Positions 61,566-64,000 of a stretch of 64,000 bases of DNA are shown here, in pieces. The stretch is from contig NZ_JANADK010000001.1 in the NCBI RefSeq assembly GCF_024199795.1, forward strand, positions 5,146,001 to 5,210,000. Direction: 5' to 3'. The notes under the pieces are model-generated. The model saw nothing but the letters and a program-made list of their open reading frames with translations. It was not told the origin of the DNA and did not search any database. The stretch comes from Bradyrhizobium sp. CCGB01. GTDB lineage: Bacteria; Pseudomonadota; Alphaproteobacteria; Rhizobiales; Xanthobacteraceae. The number at the start of each line of letters is the position of its first letter. The stretch's first letter is position 1. The translations under genes and the position numbers were made by a program.

Positions 61566-61610
61566 AACGCTGCCGGGACGTGTATTTCGAGCCCGGCAGC
61601 GTTCCTTTTT
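61566..61610 (+). terminator. Strong intrinsic terminator
   Basis: AACGCTGCCGGG and its exact complement form a 12-bp stem with a 14-base loop, followed by CCTTTTT. It would end the transcript carrying the small ORFs at 61126 and 61345, or an independent small RNA. Confidence 0.85.
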
Positions 61611-61754
61611 GGGAAGGGCGGGACACCCGCTGGCGTGGACCGGCGGGGGAACCATAATCTCGACGCGTCTCATCGGCGCGGCCGGACCTTTGAGACATGG
61701 CAAGCGTTGACGCTCCGAACACCAGGGCAGGATCGTGAACCTGGAGCATCGGAC

Positions 61755-61949
61755 GTGAGTATAGTCCCTCTGGAATTCGAAAGACGGTTGGCGCAGCGGT
61801 GGGCGGCCAGATTTCAGCGGCCCATCTCATCAGTACAGCAAGTGCGTCAGCCGCCCAGCGAAGGTTGGCAGGTCGTCACTAGCTCGAAGCGTAATAAATC
61901 ACCTGCCAAGAAGAGGCGTCGGCGCATGGAGAGCCCGCCGGCTCAATAG
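61755..61949 (+). CDS. Small basic protein (64 aa), GTG start
   Basis: GTG 61755 has GGAG 8 bases upstream. The product begins (V)SIVPLEFERRLAQRWAARFQ and ends in a lysine/arginine-rich tail (SSKRNKSPAKKRRRRMESPP). This could contact nucleic acid. The stop codon lies in the loop of a hairpin (61934-61957). Family unknown. Confidence 0.5.
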   Translation: MSIVPLEFERRLAQRWAARFQRPISSVQQVRQPPSEGWQVVTSSKRNKSPAKKRRRRMESPPAQ

Positions 61950-61957
61950 CCGGCGGG
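61934..61957 (+). terminator. Hairpin over the stop of the small basic gene
   Basis: CCCGCCGGCT and its complement form a 10-bp stem around CAAT, overlapping the TAG at 61947-61949. No T-run follows. Confidence 0.4.
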
Positions 61958-62037
61958 ACATTCATCGTTCACCAAGCGGTCGGCGGTGCGGTGCCATCGG
62001 TGCGGGGGTGATATAGTCGCCTGTTTCTGATTTAAAC

Positions 62038-62271
62038 CTAGGGCGCACCGGATTTTGGCCCTGCGCCCTCGAGACCGAGCCGTGGTGCTCCCTTCTCAGT
62101 CAGGCAGATCGGCGAGTCCTGGTAAGCCTTCACGCAATTCCTGTACAATCGCATCTCGATCGTATCATCGAGCACGCCGAAAACGGCCAGTAGCGCGAGC
62201 CCCACACCGCCCGCGATCCCAACCGAATAGATTGCTGCGCGCCGGACCTGCGACGCAAGTTTCTCACTCAT
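62038..62271 (-). CDS. One-helix membrane protein, paralogue A (77 aa)
   Basis: Start at 62271 (MSEKLASQVRRAAIYSVGIA); a TTG 24 codons upstream is an alternative. A basic N-terminus leads into one transmembrane helix (IAGGVGLALLAVFGVLDD), then a periplasmic segment with two cysteines (LYRNCVKAYQDSPICLTEKG). It is clearly paralogous to the protein at 63544-63765. Function unknown. Confidence 0.6.
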   Translation of the reverse strand: MSEKLASQVRRAAIYSVGIAGGVGLALLAVFGVLDDTIEMRLYRNCVKAYQDSPICLTEKGAPRLGLEGAGPKSGAP

Positions 62272-62578
62272 CGAATTGCCCAGCGAAACATGCTCGACAA
62301 TGCTGCGGATTGAGAGTTGTTCCGCGGGACCGTCAAACGCCAACTGAGGCGGCCTTACTTCGGCTTTTCAGCTTGGACGTGCAGAACGTAGAGTTTGGTC
62401 TGGAACTCGTCCGTGACTTCCACCTCCAAGCAGCATGCTTGTCAGGCAATTCCTGGCCACGCGGTCGATCTCATGGCGCTCGTGCGTGTGACGGAAGTAT
62501 CCCGGCATGCGTCAGTCATACTGTCGCGACAGTCGCGTTCCACCGAGAGACCGGAACAAGCAGGCCGCAGGCGCGGGG
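62272..62578. other. Region with no firm gene
   Basis: A 46-codon ORF (62368-62508, minus, MPGYFRHTHERHEIDRVARN) and a continuation in another frame (EVEVTDEFQTKLYVLHVQAE, ending at 62355) look protein-like across a frame change. This might be a remnant, but the evidence is too thin to call. Confidence 0.35.
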
Positions 62579-62746
62579 TTATTTGCTTCCAGTCAGAGCT
62601 TCGAGTCTGTCGAGTTGACCGGCTACACCAGCAAAGCTTCTGGCGATATTCTTCATTAGAAAAGCGCGGTCTTCGGAATTGGTAGGGTCCGAGGCAAGAG
62701 TCTTGTAGTGGTTTGCAATATCCCTGCATTGGGCGGCCGTAATCAT
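62579..62746 (-). CDS. Small helical protein (55 aa)
   Basis: ATG 62746 has GGAG 6 to 7 bases upstream. The product MITAAQCRDIANHYKTLASD continues PTNSEDRAFLMKNIARSFAG and ends LDRLEALTGSK. It is a short charged helical protein, similar in style to the ORF at 60627 but not obviously homologous. The overlapping 118-residue frame on the same strand is Cys/Arg-rich and less protein-like. Confidence 0.5.
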   Translation of the reverse strand: MITAAQCRDIANHYKTLASDPTNSEDRAFLMKNIARSFAGVAGQLDRLEALTGSK

Positions 62747-62916
62747 ATGACACTCCAATCACTGCAATTCGCAATGGATGATTGTGAGCACACAACCGGG
62801 GTCAGATTACGGCACTCGCGCACGAGCGACGATTGAGGCTTAAAGGGCAAGCGGGTCGGTTGGCGGAATCGAAACCGAGAGCCGCTGCCGTCTCTTGCTG
62901 CGCCGCAAAAGGGAAA

Positions 62917-62948
62917 GGCCGCAGCGTGGTTCCAGCCCCACTGCGGCC
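62917..62948 (-). terminator. Intrinsic terminator, minus strand
   Basis: GGCCGCAG and its complement (62941-62948) form an 8-bp stem. On the minus strand the right arm is followed by TTTCCCTTTTGC. It would end a transcript coming from the right, for example the tiny ORF at 62993-63067. Confidence 0.55.
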
Positions 62949-62992
62949 ATCCCGGACAAATTAGAATTTTGGTACTCAAATCTCGCCGGTGT

Positions 62993-63067
62993 TCACACCA
63001 TAGAACACCCCTTTCCGAAAATGGAGTCGGTAAAACTACCGGACTTCGACGTCCGACGGATTGTCAT
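62993..63067 (-). CDS. Candidate 24-aa ORF with its own terminator
   Basis: ATG 63067 begins MTIRRTSKSGSFTDSIFGKG and ends at a TGA about 45 bases before a terminator. No ribosome site with good spacing is visible (CGAGGAG is about 18 bases away). The remaining 62747-63244 sequence shows no other gene. Confidence 0.25.
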   Translation of the reverse strand: MTIRRTSKSGSFTDSIFGKGCSMV

Positions 63068-63176
63068 CCGTGAGTGAGGATGGCACTCCTCGCCCTTGCC
63101 AGCCCCAACTGCTCCCGGCTGCCGATCCAATTGGGGATTAGAGCGCCGGGAGTGCGACACCTGTCAGTGTAAAAGA

Positions 63177-63198
63177 GGCCGCCCACGGAGGCGGCCTT
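63177..63198. terminator. Bidirectional hairpin terminator
   Basis: AGGCCGCC and its complement close a CACGGA loop, with AAAAG on the left and a weak T-rich TGCTTTA on the right. On the minus strand it follows the gene ending at 63245, and CTTTTAC follows the stem. Confidence 0.7.
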
Positions 63199-63244
63199 GC
63201 TTTATGGCCCTCGAAAAATTTGCCGGCGAAGCCGCTAGCAACAG

Positions 63245-63484
63245 CTAGTGTCGCTTCAGGGCATCCTGCCTGGCGATCGCGGCCCTCCCCATTTGCTCGA
63301 TGGTATCGGCCATGTTGATCCTGCGTTGCGCTTCCAATTTTTGGGCGCAGTCTTCATCGGCGTCGCATTGCTTCCTGAACAGTTCAAGCGTCGTCGTGAA
63401 GTGAAATCCCGGCCGTGTCGCGACGTAGGCGATACAACCGAAGCTGGCCGCGAAACCAGTCCAAATGAACAGGCGAGACGGCAT
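63245..63484 (-). CDS. Small membrane-anchored protein (79 aa)
   Basis: ATG 63484 starts MPSRLFIWTGFAASFGCIAY, an N-terminal membrane helix, followed by a charged soluble part (LELFRKQCDADEDCAQKLEA, then QMGRAAIARQDALKRH) with a C-x5-C pair. It lies 59 bases after the paralogue B gene on the same strand and ends before a hairpin terminator, so the two probably form an operon. Function unknown. Confidence 0.6.
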   Translation of the reverse strand: MPSRLFIWTGFAASFGCIAYVATRPGFHFTTTLELFRKQCDADEDCAQKLEAQRRINMADTIEQMGRAAIARQDALKRH

Positions 63485-63543
63485 ACGTTCTCGCGCTCCA
63501 CGGTGGCACGAACGCGCGTCGGTCGTTTTTGGCGGCGGAGACG

Positions 63544-63765
63544 CTACGGAACGTAAAATCCGAGCCGCAATGCACGTTCCTCAGTCAGGCAGACGATCGA
63601 CAGGTCCGGGTGAGCCCTCAGGCAATTCCAGTACAGTCGCCTCTCGATCGCATCGTCGAGCAGGCCGAGAACAACGAACAGCGCGATGCCCACCCCGCCC
63701 GCCATCCCAACCGAATAAATCGCTGCGCGCCTCACCCGGGACGCGCGGGAAAATTCCAAGCCCAC
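63544..63765 (-). CDS. One-helix membrane protein, paralogue B (73 aa)
   Basis: The start is GTG 63765 (MGLEFSRASRVRRAAIYSVG). The helix MAGGVGIALFVVLGLLDD and the tail LYWNCLRAHPDLSIVCLTEE align with paralogue A at 62038-62271 over about 50 residues, including both cysteines and the terminal CLTE. The preceding sequence has no strong ribosome site. Confidence 0.6.
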   Translation of the reverse strand: MGLEFSRASRVRRAAIYSVGMAGGVGIALFVVLGLLDDAIERRLYWNCLRAHPDLSIVCLTEERALRLGFYVP

Positions 63766-64000
63766 TGTAATTCACTAACTACCAAAGAGTGCACTGACGT
63801 AAAGTACTACTCATGCAGCAAGTCAAGGTTCGGGTCAATCGCCCGAGCTGAATCAGCGGCGCATAACTAGAAATCCCGCCTGATTTGCCAACAAATCCGC
63901 CCCTATCGGGCGCTCCGGGCATTGGCTCGCCTGGCTACTCGTGCACGCCCGCAGAACTGGGCGGAATACCCAGCTCGCAACTTGTCGTAGCAGTTACGCA
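63766..64000. other. Window end, no gene recognised
   Basis: I see no supported ORF, RNA or hairpin in the last 235 bases. The promoter of the two-gene small-protein operon should lie near 63770-63830 on the minus strand. Confidence 0.5.

Noticed and set aside
62368..62508. 46-codon ORF MPGYFRHTHERHEIDRVARN...
   Set aside because: Its text seems to continue in another frame (to 62355), so it may be a remnant, but nothing supports a functional gene.
60255..64000. An attachment-site repeat of the tRNA-Lys 3' end or an integrase gene
   Set aside because: I looked for a second copy of GTTCGAGCCCCAGCGCGC and for integrase-like text and saw neither within the window.

Overview
The window looks like the chromosome of an alphaproteobacterium of the Bradyrhizobium type. 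It is GC-rich. It carries the nasS-nasT-nirA nitrate-assimilation block, a phosphatidylcholine synthase, HspQ, and a cyclic beta-(1,3),(1,6)-glucan locus (ndvC, ndvD, ndvB) of the kind known from B. japonicum. It also has several dispersed hairpin repeats of the type I associate with Bradyrhizobium and Rhodopseudomonas. The species call is inference; no marker rRNA is present.

Layout. 1-4.7 kb: a MalFGK-type ABC transporter operon (binding protein cut by the window edge, two permeases, ATPase) ending in a 2-hydroxyacid dehydrogenase. 5-9.7 kb: single genes (DUF1993, a PheC-like periplasmic protein, DUF2147 and other secreted proteins, a cupin, an RraA-family protein). 10-12.5 kb: pxpBCA, 5-oxoprolinase. 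12.6-18.6 kb, minus strand: nasT-nasS, then nirA with a CysJ-like Fe-S flavoprotein behind a candidate sigma-54 promoter and a structured leader. 18.7-29.6 kb: rimO, an unknown protein, an Mpo1-like membrane protein, an ArgD-like aminotransferase behind a candidate arginine attenuator, quinone reductase, pcs-terC, a UbiH-type hydroxylase, an AEC transporter, hspQ, an IalB protein. 29.8-36.7 kb: an oligopeptide-type binding protein followed by a degenerate acyl-CoA-synthetase-like protein and a degenerate receiver/GGDEF-like protein, a secreted unknown, and a fatty-acid desaturase. 36.9-45.1 kb: mfd-sdhE, the rtcB-prfH ribosome-rescue and RNA-repair pair, recG. 45.1-54 kb: oxidoreductases, a small P-loop kinase-like protein, DUF502, glmS, two small proteins, glmU, a SPOR-like protein. 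54.2-59.9 kb: the ndv glucan locus. 60.25 kb: tRNA-Lys(UUU).

Right of the tRNA the character changes. The last 3.7 kb has no ordinary-sized gene. It carries a string of very small ORFs, several with a good ribosome binding site or their own terminator. Among them are a set of short helical proteins (one copy frameshifted), a pair of paralogous one-helix membrane proteins, and several strong hairpin terminators. It reads like a decayed or accessory segment flanking a tRNA, although no integrase or repeated tRNA end is visible.

The observations most worth following are: (1) an arginine-rich, nearly leaderless 30-codon ORF with a possible antiterminator and a perfect intrinsic terminator, placed between a TTGACA promoter element and the ArgD-like gene; (2) the rtcB-prfH pair; (3) the NirA reductase whose partner flavoprotein has an Fe-S motif in place of flavodoxin, with a sigma-54 candidate upstream; (4) the small-protein segment after tRNA-Lys; (5) a probable ATT start codon for ndvC.
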